Source: Rapana venosa
Taxonomy: Eukaryota; Mollusca; Gastropoda; Neogastropoda; Muricidae
NCBI GenBank assembly: GCA_028751875.1
Contig: CM054153.1
Span: forward strand, 25,975,469-26,039,468
Reading direction: 5' to 3'
Length of the DNA stretch: 64,000 bases
Below are positions 44,901-45,817 of the stretch, piece after piece. Below the pieces are notes generated by a model, which saw only the letters and a program-made list of their open reading frames with translations, did not search any database and had not been told where the DNA came from. Every line of letters starts with the position of its first letter. Positions within the stretch are counted from its first letter, which is position 1. The position numbers and the translations under genes were made by a program.

Positions 44901-45817
44901 ATGTTTCCCCAAATCTGCACAAAACAAAATGCAAACAATACTGTTAAAAGGTTGATCAAAGCACCTGTTGACCCGTACTTGTGTACACATCTTGTTTTAT
45001 TGTCTGAAACTTTGTTTTATTGTTCATTGGCTAGAGCTTGCAAATTCTGCAATGGTGAGGATTGGCGTATGTGATTGGTTTTTTACCCACCGTTAAGGTA
45101 GCCACATTCTGACTTCAGAGACGGTGTTGAAACGCAATACCTATATGCGTGTGTTTTGTTTTTTAATGTCATCCATCCCTATAATGGCCTACTCTTCTGA
45201 AAAGTGGAACAGGCTTTAGATGTGTTATGCAAGATGTTCTCTGTGTGTTCACACACCGGGGCCTCAGTTTATAGTCTCATCCCAAAGAGGGAGCCAGTAT
45301 TGATGTAAACACCCAGGTAAAATCCCATAAAACAGGTGCTTCTGTGGTGGCTTGATTGTGGGCCATCAGATCATGAGCTCAACGCTCTAACCAGCAGGCT
45401 ATCCTGCCCCTGTCTGAAGCTAAAATCTCCATTTGAAAGACCCGACTTGACTTATTATCTGTTAAACTCTTTGAGAAAGGCAGGAGTCGTCGAAATGCAT
45501 TTTTCAGTTAGTGTCTCTAAGGCAAGTGGAATGTGATCAGTTGGAGCCTGTTCCTCTCCTCTCAAGAGTGGGAGTTAGAACCATTGGCCAGTGTATCAAA
45601 CTCGCTGTTACAGACTGTAATACTTTTCATCAGTGGCCTGGAAAAATGACCTGAGTGCAACCAAAGTCTTGACTGTTTAGGCCAGTCTTGTAGATTAGGT
45701 GAAAAAGATGATAATGTGTGTGTGTGTGTATGTGCTGTGCAGGGTCATATGGATCCAGAAGTGAAGGAGGCACTACACAACATCATAGAGATGAGGAGCA
45801 TGGAGCAGTTCTGCTGA
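120..45817 (+). CDS. RAI14: Ankyrin-repeat/coiled-coil protein, RAI14 (ankycorbin)/UACA-like, 5'-partial, 20 exons joined
   Basis: Seen: joining 120-248, 1301-1407, 2170-2264, 4035-4136, 14578-14678, 16488-16583, 21156-21269, 21634-21753, 23142-23183, 26493-26597, 28169-28229, 29158-29270, 36039-36173, 36961-37254, 37995-38177, 39068-39232, 40189-40380, 42158-43162, 44503-44568 and 45743-45817 gives 1,099 codons plus TGA, with no internal stop and GT-AG at every intron. Domain order: ankyrin repeats (about residues 1-133), Ser/Gln/acidic linker (145-250), coiled coil (250-1053 with breaks), conserved C-terminal tail (1054-1099) containing [15 protein letters not shown]. Known family: RAI14 is an actin-associated cytoskeletal protein and UACA a related apoptosis-linked protein; both have N-terminal ankyrin repeats and a long coiled coil. 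The tail supports this family, but I cannot say which paralogue it matches better. The start codon and first repeats lie left of the window. Confidence 0.82.
372..404. repeat. Poly-G tract
   Basis: Almost pure G with single T interruptions. It makes a spurious Gly/Trp-rich open frame on + and a His/Pro-rich one on -. Confidence 0.9.
524..806 (+). mobile_element. 5'-truncated LINE 3' end (copy 1)
   Basis: Closely matches the 3' half of the LINE at 5875-6542 and ends in the same AAAAAAGGAAGAAGAAG tail. It is flanked by a perfect 12-bp direct repeat TGTGCATTTGTG at 512-523 and 807-818, the expected target-site duplication. Relative to copy 2 it has small insertions and a deletion of about 25 bp after AGACCTAGCAAGACC, so it is non-coding. 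Confidence 0.85.
1259..1294. repeat. (GT)n microsatellite
   Basis: GT dinucleotides with one GC interruption, ending 6 bases before the exon 2 acceptor. Confidence 0.9.
1301..1407 (+). CDS. RAI14: Exon 2: ankyrin repeat
   Basis: Acceptor is GACACAG directly after a GT microsatellite; donor is GTCAGT at 1408. It encodes [20 protein letters not shown] and then [15 protein letters not shown], a near-complete ankyrin repeat. It ends in the first two bases of a codon completed as ATA (Ile) by exon 3. I chose 1407 because the joined sequence KMQ-I-TPLMIA restores the repeat spacing and the frame. Confidence 0.85.
1771..1819. repeat. (CA)n microsatellite
   Basis: About 24 uninterrupted CA units. 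Confidence 0.95.
2028..2145 (+). repeat. Three imperfect tandem copies of a ~48-bp unit
   Basis: Each copy reads approximately GATTGAAAGGAACATGGATA then TTTTTGTTA. The last ends 24 bases before the exon 3 acceptor, so it covers the branch-point region. Confidence 0.7.
2170..2264 (+). CDS. RAI14: Exon 3: ankyrin repeat
   Basis: Acceptor TGTTTTCAG, donor GTAGGT. It encodes [20 protein letters not shown] then [11 protein letters not shown], a textbook ankyrin repeat with the TPL start and the GAN loop. It begins with the last base of a split codon and ends with one base (G) that exon 4 completes as Gly. Length is 95 nt. Confidence 0.88.
2583..2862 (+). mobile_element. tRNA/5S chimeric SINE, copy 1
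   Basis: Begins GGGGACGGGATAGCTCAGTG, a tRNA-like A-box head (TAGCTCAGTGGTCGGAGC at 2593-2610). It continues at 2629-2673 into sequence that reads like the internal promoter of 5S rRNA (AAGTTAAGCAGCGTCGAGCG, then GGTTACCAGTTGGATGGGTG and ACCG). A unique body follows and it ends ACTCCTTTACCT. It is flanked by a perfect 12-bp duplication CAAGTAGCTTAC at 2571-2582 and 2863-2874. Confidence 0.85.
3101..3297. repeat. (CA)n-rich microsatellite cluster
   Basis: CA units with TGCATG and CG interruptions in two main blocks (about 3101-3205 and 3273-3297). Confidence 0.9.
4035..4136 (+). CDS. RAI14: Exon 4: last ankyrin repeat and start of linker
   Basis: Acceptor TTTCCACAG, donor GTCAGT. It encodes [20 protein letters not shown] followed by [14 protein letters not shown]. 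The first part is the final, slightly degenerate ankyrin repeat; the rest leaves the repeat fold. It ends with a single G of a split Gly codon, so the intron is phase 1. The next exon is 10.4 kb away. Confidence 0.87.
4300..4658 (-). mobile_element. tRNA-headed SINE (family A), minus orientation
   Basis: On the minus strand it begins ACGGGATAGCCTAGTGGTTA with an A box, followed by GGTTCGATTCCCG, a good B box. The body then carries the module found in other copies (CCTGTTCCGCTTTT, a GGACTGGATGTAAAAAA-like element, CACATAAGTGCTTATTCC). It is nearly full length and among the least diverged heads in the window. Confidence 0.8.
4720..4925 (+). repeat. Degenerate 17-24 bp tandem repeat
   Basis: Repeats of the type TATTTAGCATACCTTGTGTT. 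A related piece occurs at 4217-4262. The array creates an artefactual open frame rich in YLAYLV. Confidence 0.85.
5415..5650 (+). repeat. Interspersed repeat family B (diverged copy)
   Basis: Shares with 20030-20290, 36595-36890 and 43660-44065 the order GGGATGCC-like start, TATAAATAGCATCCCCACC, a long C/T-rich stretch, and CCATTCTCCTGTCTTTTTTC. Class unknown. Confidence 0.55.
5875..6542 (+). mobile_element. 5'-truncated LINE with reverse-transcriptase C-terminus (copy 2)
   Basis: 668 bp flanked by a perfect 15-bp target-site duplication AATAAGGTTATTCAA (5860-5874 and 6543-6557), ending in a GGAAGAAGAAGA tail. The long frame from 5969 encodes the region after the RT domain of a non-LTR element ([20 protein letters not shown], then RLRRFGHV and [11 protein letters not shown]), motifs typical of LINE ORF2 C-termini. 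The frame is open upstream except for one TAA at 5957-5959. It is a dead 5'-truncated insertion, not a host gene. Confidence 0.9.
7177..7200. repeat. Poly-G tract
   Basis: About 24 G in a row. Confidence 0.95.
7345..7412. repeat. Trinucleotide-rich tract (CTA/CTT/CCA)
   Basis: ACTACTACT, CTTCTTCTGCTG and CCACCACCACCA blocks in series. Confidence 0.85.
7698..7845. repeat. (CT)n followed by (CA)n compound microsatellite
   Basis: About 80 bp of CT, then CA with TG/AT interruptions. Confidence 0.95.
8005..8070. repeat. CT/CCCT and CA tract
   Basis: CTCCCTCC units followed by CACACACTCACACAC. Confidence 0.85.
8184..8395. repeat. CA, CT and poly-C compound repeat
   Basis: CA units, then TCTCTCCCTCC, CA again, and a poly-C run near 8356-8372. 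It gives artefactual His/Thr/Pro frames. Confidence 0.9.
8444..8471 (+). repeat. (CAG)n short run
   Basis: AGCAGCAACAGCAGCAGCAG with one TAG. There is no supported splice context, so it is intronic. Confidence 0.7.
8627..8646. repeat. Poly-G tract
   Basis: 20 G in a row. Confidence 0.95.
10030..10440 (+). repeat. Degenerate tandem repeat, ~60-85 bp unit
   Basis: Recurring pieces such as GACAGCATTGTTA, CATGCTAATAGAGAGGAGTG and TATTAATTAT. The two nearest copies (from 10072 and 10150) are nearly identical over 55 bp; later copies decay. Confidence 0.75.
10665..10706. repeat. Poly-C plus (CA)n
   Basis: About 20 C followed by CACACA. Confidence 0.95.
11117..11571 (+). mobile_element. tRNA-headed SINE (family A), split by a LINE fragment
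   Basis: Head GGTGGAATAGCCTTGAGGCT with TAGAGC. The body is interrupted at 11286-11362 and resumes to the tail CTCACCATTGGTGAACCTTG, GAGCTCTGGCTGAGGAACAA. This tail is the standard 3' end of the family. Confidence 0.75.
11286..11362 (-). mobile_element. 77-bp LINE 3'-end insertion (copy 3)
   Basis: Reverse complement of the last 77 bp of the LINE at 5875-6542, including the GAAGAAGAA tail. It is flanked by a perfect 15-bp duplication GACATCATGCACAAT at 11271-11285 and 11363-11377. An extremely short target-primed insertion inside a SINE. Confidence 0.9.
11575..11925 (-). mobile_element. Degenerate LINE ORF2 C-terminal fragment
   Basis: The minus-strand frame includes [20 protein letters not shown] followed by [15 protein letters not shown], the pattern '[13 protein letters not shown]' found at the C-terminus of many LINE ORF2 proteins. 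Not the same subfamily as the 5.9 kb copy. No intact ends seen. Confidence 0.65.
13083..13123. repeat. (AT)n microsatellite
   Basis: About 20 AT units. Confidence 0.95.
13860..13945. repeat. CT-rich tract
   Basis: CTGTCTGTCTGTC then CTCTCTCTCTC interspersed with T runs. Confidence 0.8.
14208..14336 (+). mobile_element. SINE family A internal fragment
   Basis: Matches the module GACAAAATTTACAAACTGCA, GGGGACTGGATGTAAAAAA, GTGCTTATTCC, and ends in AATAAATAAATAAAT, as at 23680-23780. Confidence 0.75.
14340..14466. repeat. CT-rich then CA-rich compound repeat
   Basis: CCCTCTCTCC units pass into CACACACACA and ACACGCACAC. Confidence 0.9.
14578..14678 (+). CDS. RAI14: Exon 5: basic/polar linker
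   Basis: Acceptor TTCTTGGCAG, donor GTAAGC. It encodes [20 protein letters not shown] then [13 protein letters not shown]. The segment is Pro/Arg-rich and likely disordered, joining the ankyrin domain to the rest. It completes the split Gly of exon 4 and ends at a codon boundary. No known domain is recognised. The call rests on the splice signals and on phase agreement on both sides. Confidence 0.78.
15173..15232 (+). mobile_element. SINE family A 3' tail fragment
   Basis: AAAATCTCACCATAGGTACG then CCTTGGAGCTGTAGCCAAGG matches the family tail. Confidence 0.65.
15565..15626. repeat. (AT)n microsatellite
   Basis: About 30 TA units with one break. Confidence 0.95.
15716..16310 (-). mobile_element. 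LINE 3' end with ORF2 C-terminus
   Basis: On the minus strand the frame ends with [20 protein letters not shown] then [12 protein letters not shown], matching the 'GP-WN-LP ... FK..LKTYLF' C-terminus of CR1/L2-type LINE proteins. The 3' end runs to an (ATT)n tail (TAATAATAATAATAA on +, about 15717-15731). A CA tract at 15920-15953 interrupts the 3' UTR. It is degraded. Confidence 0.7.
15919..15953. repeat. (CA)n microsatellite
   Basis: CA units with one CG change. Confidence 0.95.
16488..16583 (+). CDS. RAI14: Exon 6: linker
   Basis: Acceptor GATGAGCAG after a short GT run, donor GTGAGT. It is 96 nt, phase 0 to phase 0, encoding [20 protein letters not shown] then [12 protein letters not shown]. 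Ser-rich and probably unstructured. It begins with ATG, but this looks like an internal Met rather than a start because the frame is open from exon 5. Because it is symmetric it could be skipped without a frameshift. Confidence 0.75.
16837..17250 (+). mobile_element. tRNA-headed SINE (family A), near full length
   Basis: Head GGTGGAATAACCTAGTGGTT with AGAGCATTGCGCTCGTGATC, a B-box-like AATCAAGCCACC, and body modules. The tail CATTGGTAAAACCTTGGAGC, TTTAGCCAAGGAACA is intact. Confidence 0.8.
18955..18972. repeat. Poly-G tract
   Basis: 18 G in a row. Confidence 0.9.
19156..19245. repeat. G-rich tract
   Basis: GGGGGGGGG blocks alternating with GGAGGAGAGG; purine-rich on +. Confidence 0.85.
19388..19413. 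repeat. Poly-G tract
   Basis: About 24 G in a row. Confidence 0.95.
19588..19611. repeat. Poly-G tract
   Basis: About 22 G followed by ATTGTGTGTGTG. Confidence 0.95.
20025..20295 (+). repeat. Interspersed repeat family B
   Basis: GCCAGAGGCCTGTC, GCATCCCCACCTTCTGGTAA, GGAATTCCTTCTTTTCTATC, C/T-rich core, TTGGTCCATTCTTCTGCC, then a tail with GGGCAGTGCAATGTATTTTC. Same order of blocks as at 36.6 and 43.7 kb. Confidence 0.7.
20318..20351. repeat. (CA)n microsatellite
   Basis: About 16 CA units. Confidence 0.95.
21156..21269 (+). CDS. RAI14: Exon 7: Ser/Gln-rich linker
   Basis: Acceptor GTGTTTTCAG, donor GTGTGG. It is 114 nt, phase 0 on both ends. It encodes [20 protein letters not shown] then [18 protein letters not shown]. 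The SQ repeats and SP motifs suggest a phosphorylated disordered segment (inference). The donor is weaker than the consensus. Confidence 0.78.
21270..21633 (+). other. Intron 7
   Basis: Short T/G-rich intron of 364 bp with no recognisable feature. Confidence 0.8.
21634..21753 (+). CDS. RAI14: Exon 8: start of coiled coil
   Basis: Acceptor TGATGCCAG, donor GTAAGA. It is 120 nt, phase 0. It encodes [20 protein letters not shown] then [20 protein letters not shown], with Leu at heptad-like spacing and abundant Glu/Gln/Arg. This is where the long coiled coil begins. Confidence 0.85.
21754..23141 (+). other. Intron 8
   Basis: AT-rich, with a poly-G run at 22068-22091 and a poly-C run at 22756-22773. 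No interspersed repeat recognised. Confidence 0.8.
22068..22091. repeat. Poly-G tract
   Basis: About 24 G after a T run. Confidence 0.95.
23142..23183 (+). CDS. RAI14: Exon 9: 42-nt short exon
   Basis: Acceptor GTTGTTGCTAG, donor GTGAGA. It is 42 nt encoding [14 protein letters not shown]. The frame agrees with both neighbours. Its small size and symmetric phase make it a good candidate cassette exon. A 23-bp tandem array begins about 8 bases after its donor. Confidence 0.65.
23191..23376 (+). repeat. 23-bp minisatellite, 8 copies
   Basis: Unit TGTAGTATTGCTGCCATAGA plus TAG, with graded substitutions (GCCGCCACAGATAG at the left, GTTGCCGTAGTTGT at the right). The long open frames here on the minus strand ([14 protein letters not shown] repeats) are products of the array. 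Confidence 0.95.
23408..23990 (+). mobile_element. tRNA-headed SINE (family A), long copy
   Basis: Head GGGGGTTAGGGCAGCATAGT with GGCTAGAGAG, B-box-like GGTTTGAGCCAAC, full body including CGGAAGAGTAGGCCATTGTG and GGGGACTGGATGTAAAAAAT. It then has an AATAAATAAATAA tract followed by a second partial copy of the body (23796 on) ending in the family tail. It may be two insertions in tandem. Confidence 0.75.
25024..25440 (+). mobile_element. SINE-like repeat family C
   Basis: GGATGAGACAATAAACCGAG, GTCCCGTGTG, AACCCACGGCAACAAGAGAG, TTGTCCCTGGCAAAATTCTT, CTCTCCCCAGGGAGAGCAGC, CCGAATTTCAAGCAGAGAAA, ending in an AAATAAATAAATG tail. Parts recur at 39537-39700 and 60155-60240. Confidence 0.75.
25881..26290 (+). 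mobile_element. tRNA-headed SINE (family A)
   Basis: Head GGCGGAGAGGATAGCCTAGT with GGGTAGAGTG, B-box-like GTTTGAGTCACC, tail CACCGTTGGTGAACCTCAGA, GTTCTAGCCAAGGAACAAAA. It is followed directly by an AT microsatellite (26291-26321), where the family's simple tail would be. Confidence 0.8.
26290..26350. repeat. (AT)n microsatellite
   Basis: About 15 AT units then degenerate ATATGTATATATATG. Confidence 0.95.
26493..26597 (+). CDS. RAI14: Exon 10: coiled coil
   Basis: Acceptor GTCCCAACAG, donor GTGATT (weak). It is 105 nt, phase 0. It encodes [20 protein letters not shown] then [15 protein letters not shown]: a helical stretch followed by an acidic tail. A slightly later GT would also keep the frame, so the 3' end is less certain than the rest. 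Confidence 0.8.
26598..28168 (+). other. Intron 10
   Basis: T-rich, no interspersed repeat recognised. An open frame of 131 codons on the minus strand at 26913-27308 has no family resemblance. Confidence 0.75.
28169..28229 (+). CDS. RAI14: Exon 11: acidic segment
   Basis: Acceptor GATCGCAG, donor GTGAGT. It encodes [20 protein letters not shown] plus one base of a split Gly. It is strongly acidic. It is phase 0 in and phase 1 out, so with exon 12 it forms a two-exon unit that keeps the frame only if both are kept or both skipped. Confidence 0.8.
28230..29157 (+). other. Intron 11
   Basis: About 40% is one SINE copy; the rest is AT-rich with a GT run near 28946 and a C/T-rich stretch ahead of the acceptor. 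Confidence 0.8.
28354..28727 (+). mobile_element. tRNA-headed SINE (family A)
   Basis: Head GGGGTATGAGATGGCCTAGT with GGTTAG, B-box-like GGGTTTGAGCCACCACC, body, and tail CTCACCATTTGTGAACTGTA, TAGCTCTAGCTGAGGAACAG. Confidence 0.8.
29158..29270 (+). CDS. RAI14: Exon 12: basic patch and coiled coil
   Basis: Acceptor TTTTATCAG, donor GTCAGT. It completes the split Gly and encodes [20 protein letters not shown] then [21 protein letters not shown] followed by further Lys resembles a monopartite nuclear localisation signal (inference), placed directly after the acidic exon 11. The second half is coiled coil. Confidence 0.85.
30310..30650 (+). repeat. Imperfect tandem duplication (~170 bp unit)
   Basis: CACACAGTTGTGGAATATGA then TTTTGATAGA occurs at about 30412 and 30580, each preceded by AGAAATAAAA and AATAGTGTCC and followed by TTGAGTGTGATGTT. 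Confidence 0.8.
31062..31075. repeat. Poly-G tract
   Basis: 13-14 G in a row. Confidence 0.9.
31489..31563. repeat. (GA)n microsatellite
   Basis: About 35 GA units with one GGGG interruption. Confidence 0.95.
32493..32558. repeat. (GT)n microsatellite
   Basis: About 32 GT units. Confidence 0.95.
32870..32944. repeat. (GT)n then (GA)n microsatellite
   Basis: About 30 GT units with one TTG break, then GAGAGAGAGA. Confidence 0.95.
34080..34262 (+). mobile_element. Interspersed repeat family D (~185 bp), copy 1
   Basis: Begins GGGACACAGTGCAGAAATCC, AGCATAACTCAGTCAAGGGT, CCAGGGCCCAGTGCTAAAGT; ends GGATAGCAGCTGAGAGGAGC, TGAAAGTGGGGGAAACTGAC. The same order of blocks is found at 35640-35826. Class unknown; no tRNA-like head seen. 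Confidence 0.7.
34616..34860 (-). mobile_element. SINE family A fragment, minus orientation
   Basis: On + it reads GTGCTTTTTTACATCCATTT, GTCATCCATGCTCACTAGCA, GGCAGAACAGGTTTTAACAT, GGGGAAAAATTCCCTTGAAC, the reverse complement of the body modules. The tRNA-like head is missing. Confidence 0.7.
35035..35145 (+). repeat. Short tandem repeat ~27 bp
   Basis: TGCAGTTTGTTTGGAGTATA then CTA in about three copies. Confidence 0.7.
35380..35948 (-). mobile_element. SINE family A, minus orientation, interrupted by family D
   Basis: The body (TGTGCTTTTTATTTTATTTT, ACATCCAGTCCCTGTGTGCA, CTCTTCCAAAAGGTGGAACA) and the tRNA-like head (TAACCACCTGGCTATCCAGT) are separated by a family-D element at 35637-35828. 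A poly-G and G/T-rich stretch also lies within it (35522-35590). Confidence 0.7.
35637..35828 (+). mobile_element. Interspersed repeat family D, copy 2, inserted in a SINE
   Basis: CACAGCATGCAGATCCAGCA, TAACGCAGCTAAGGGTCCAG, then ATGGATAGCAGCTGAGAGCA, GCTGACAGTGGGGGAAACTG. A short repeat TGAAGG lies on both sides (about 35632-35637 and 35826-35831), which may be a target-site duplication. Confidence 0.7.
36039..36173 (+). CDS. RAI14: Exon 13: linker and coiled coil
   Basis: Acceptor GATGTGGCAG, donor GTGAGA. It is 135 nt, phase 0. It encodes [20 protein letters not shown], an Asp/Ala/Gln stretch, then [15 protein letters not shown], which resumes the coiled coil. A SINE fragment ends about 90 bases before the acceptor. 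Confidence 0.8.
36174..36960 (+). other. Intron 13
   Basis: Contains a family-B repeat that ends about 80 bases before the exon 14 acceptor; otherwise AT-rich. Confidence 0.8.
36593..36890 (+). repeat. Interspersed repeat family B
   Basis: CCCATGGGGATGCCAGGGGC, TATAAATAGCATTCCCACCT, TTGGTCCATTCTCCTGG, AAAGTCGGATGCACTGGGTC, TGACTTGTCAGGCGCTGAAT, GGCAGCGCATTGTATTTTTG. The best-preserved copy with the one at 43.7 kb. Confidence 0.75.
36961..37254 (+). CDS. RAI14: Exon 14: coiled coil
   Basis: Acceptor CTATCTGCAG, donor GTAAGA. It is 294 nt, phase 0. It encodes 98 residues starting [20 protein letters not shown], with a regular coiled coil ([20 protein letters not shown]) and ending [18 protein letters not shown]. 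Exon GC is much higher than in the flanking introns, with CTG, CAG and GAG dominating. Confidence 0.9.
37545..37975 (-). mobile_element. SINE family A tail, minus, split by the chimeric SINE
   Basis: On + it reads CTAGAGCTGTGAGGTTCACC, AGTGGCGAGATTTTGCCATA, TTTTTGCCCACCATTGAGGT, the reverse complement of the family tail. After the insertion it resumes GTAGCTGCATTCCGACTTTG. Confidence 0.75.
37625..37923 (+). mobile_element. tRNA/5S chimeric SINE, copy 2
   Basis: About 95% identical by eye to copies 1 and 3. It contains TAGCTCAGTGGTTGGAGCAC and the 5S-like AAGTTAAGCAGCGTCGAGCG. It is flanked by a perfect 12-bp duplication AGGTAGCTGCAT at 37613-37624 and 37924-37935, and ends in CCTTTACC plus a T run. 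It inserted into an older SINE tail, so it is the younger element. Confidence 0.9.
37995..38177 (+). CDS. RAI14: Exon 15: coiled coil
   Basis: Acceptor GACTCCTGCAG, donor GTCAGT. It is 183 nt, phase 0. It begins [20 protein letters not shown] and ends [13 protein letters not shown], continuous heptads. The tail of a SINE that was itself split by another SINE ends within about 60 bases of this acceptor. Confidence 0.9.
38429..38632 (+). repeat. 39-bp minisatellite, 5 copies
   Basis: Unit TCATTCGTGTTTTGACGTAA then GATACAAGGAATAACAAAC. The GTAAGATAC core recurs at 38445, 38484, 38523, 38562 and 38601, exactly 39 apart. GTAAGA inside each unit looks like a splice donor. Confidence 0.95.
38818..38935 (+). 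mobile_element. SINE family A internal fragment
   Basis: GACAAAATTTACAAATCCGC, CAGGGACTGGACGTATAAAA, GTGCTTATTCCATTAATTCC, ending in AATAAAAATA. Confidence 0.7.
39068..39232 (+). CDS. RAI14: Exon 16: coiled coil
   Basis: Acceptor GTTACCCAG, donor GTCAGT. It is 165 nt, phase 0. It encodes [20 protein letters not shown] then [20 protein letters not shown] and [15 protein letters not shown]. Heptad pattern throughout. Confidence 0.9.
39233..40188 (+). other. Intron 16
   Basis: Contains a family-C fragment and a GC-richer block (39775-40075, with TCCGTCGTGTCCGACGGTGA and CCAACCAGCCCCCAGGGCTG) that looks like another interspersed repeat but occurs once here. Confidence 0.7.
39537..39700 (+). mobile_element. 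Repeat family C fragment
   Basis: TATGTCCCTGGCAAAATTCT, GCAGAAAACCCCTTTCACAG and a GGCGACGTGCTGTCCTC block match the order in the 25.0-25.4 kb copy. Confidence 0.6.
40189..40380 (+). CDS. RAI14: Exon 17: coiled coil
   Basis: Acceptor GTGTGTGCAG, donor GTGCGA. It is 192 nt, phase 0. It encodes [20 protein letters not shown] through [13 protein letters not shown]. Strong coiled-coil composition. A 35-bp minisatellite lies about 70 bases after the donor. Confidence 0.9.
40451..40675 (+). repeat. 35-bp minisatellite, ~6.4 copies
   Basis: Unit ACCAAGTATCTCGTCTACTG then CCGAGTATCTTGTCT, itself a dimer of two related 16-19 bp halves. Substitutions T/C and A/G are shared among copies. It creates artefactual open frames in all three forward frames. 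Confidence 0.95.
41130..41215 (+). mobile_element. Family D fragment, copy 3
   Basis: GCACACAAATCTAGCATAAC, TCAGTCAAGGACCCAGTGTT, AAAGTTAG matches the left half of the family at 34.1 and 35.6 kb. Confidence 0.65.
41848..42118 (-). mobile_element. tRNA-headed SINE (family A), minus, next to exon 18
   Basis: Body ATTTTGTCATCCATTCTTAC, TCTTCCGAAAGGCAGAATGG; B-box region TCAAACCTGGGTTGTCAGTT; head TAACCACTAGGCTGTCCCGC. The head edge is 40 bases from the exon 18 acceptor. Confidence 0.8.
42158..43162 (+). CDS. RAI14: Exon 18: large coiled-coil exon
   Basis: Acceptor GGATGTGCAG, donor GTAAGT. It is 1,005 nt (335 codons), phase 0, the largest exon. It starts [21 protein letters not shown] short Pro-rich break ([13 protein letters not shown]) follows about residue 32, then a long coiled coil with recurring motifs of the type LSxENAxLEEEL. 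A Gly/Ser-rich break ([15 protein letters not shown]) precedes a final helix ending [12 protein letters not shown]. High GC gives long open frames on the opposite strand and in a second forward frame; these are shadows. The head of a SINE lies 40 bases before the acceptor. Confidence 0.95.
43163..44502 (+). other. Intron 18
   Basis: Contains a family-B repeat with an inserted segment; the rest is AT-rich. No exon seen. Confidence 0.8.
43660..44065 (+). repeat. Interspersed repeat family B with internal insertion
   Basis: CCCAGGGGGATGCCAGGGGC, CATCCCCACCTTCTCAAAAT, C/T-rich core, TTGGGTCCATTTTTCTGCC, then about 120 bp (43868-43993) absent from the 36.6 kb copy, then AAAGTCAGATGCGCTGGGCC, TGACTTGTTTGGCACTTAAT. 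Confidence 0.7.
44503..44568 (+). CDS. RAI14: Exon 19: conserved C-terminal tail
   Basis: Acceptor TGTTGAACAG, donor GTAAAA. It is 66 nt, phase 0. It encodes [20 protein letters not shown] then VQ. The TYRTHLL-AVQ segment is, from memory of the family, the most conserved part outside the ankyrin repeats and is the main reason for choosing RAI14/UACA over other ankyrin/coiled-coil proteins. Confidence 0.88.
44569..45742 (+). other. Intron 19
   Basis: G-rich near the donor (44658-44695), one SINE in minus orientation, and a GT run at the acceptor. Confidence 0.8.
45025..45412 (-). mobile_element. tRNA-headed SINE (family A), minus
   Basis: Tail, body (AATGGCCTACTCTTCTGAAA, CACACACCGGGGCCTCAGTT) and head (CTAACCAGCAGGCTATCCTG) are all present, so this is a near full-length copy. 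Confidence 0.8.
45743..45817 (+). CDS. RAI14: Exon 20: terminal coding exon with stop
   Basis: Acceptor GTGCTGTGCAG after a GT run. It encodes [20 protein letters not shown] then EQFC and TGA at 45815-45817. It continues exon 19 into the family motif AVQGHMD-x-V-x-EAL. The short hydrophobic C-terminus with a final Cys resembles the ends of family members as I remember them. Confidence 0.9.
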   Translation, partial: GHMDPEVKEALHNIIEMRSMEQFC

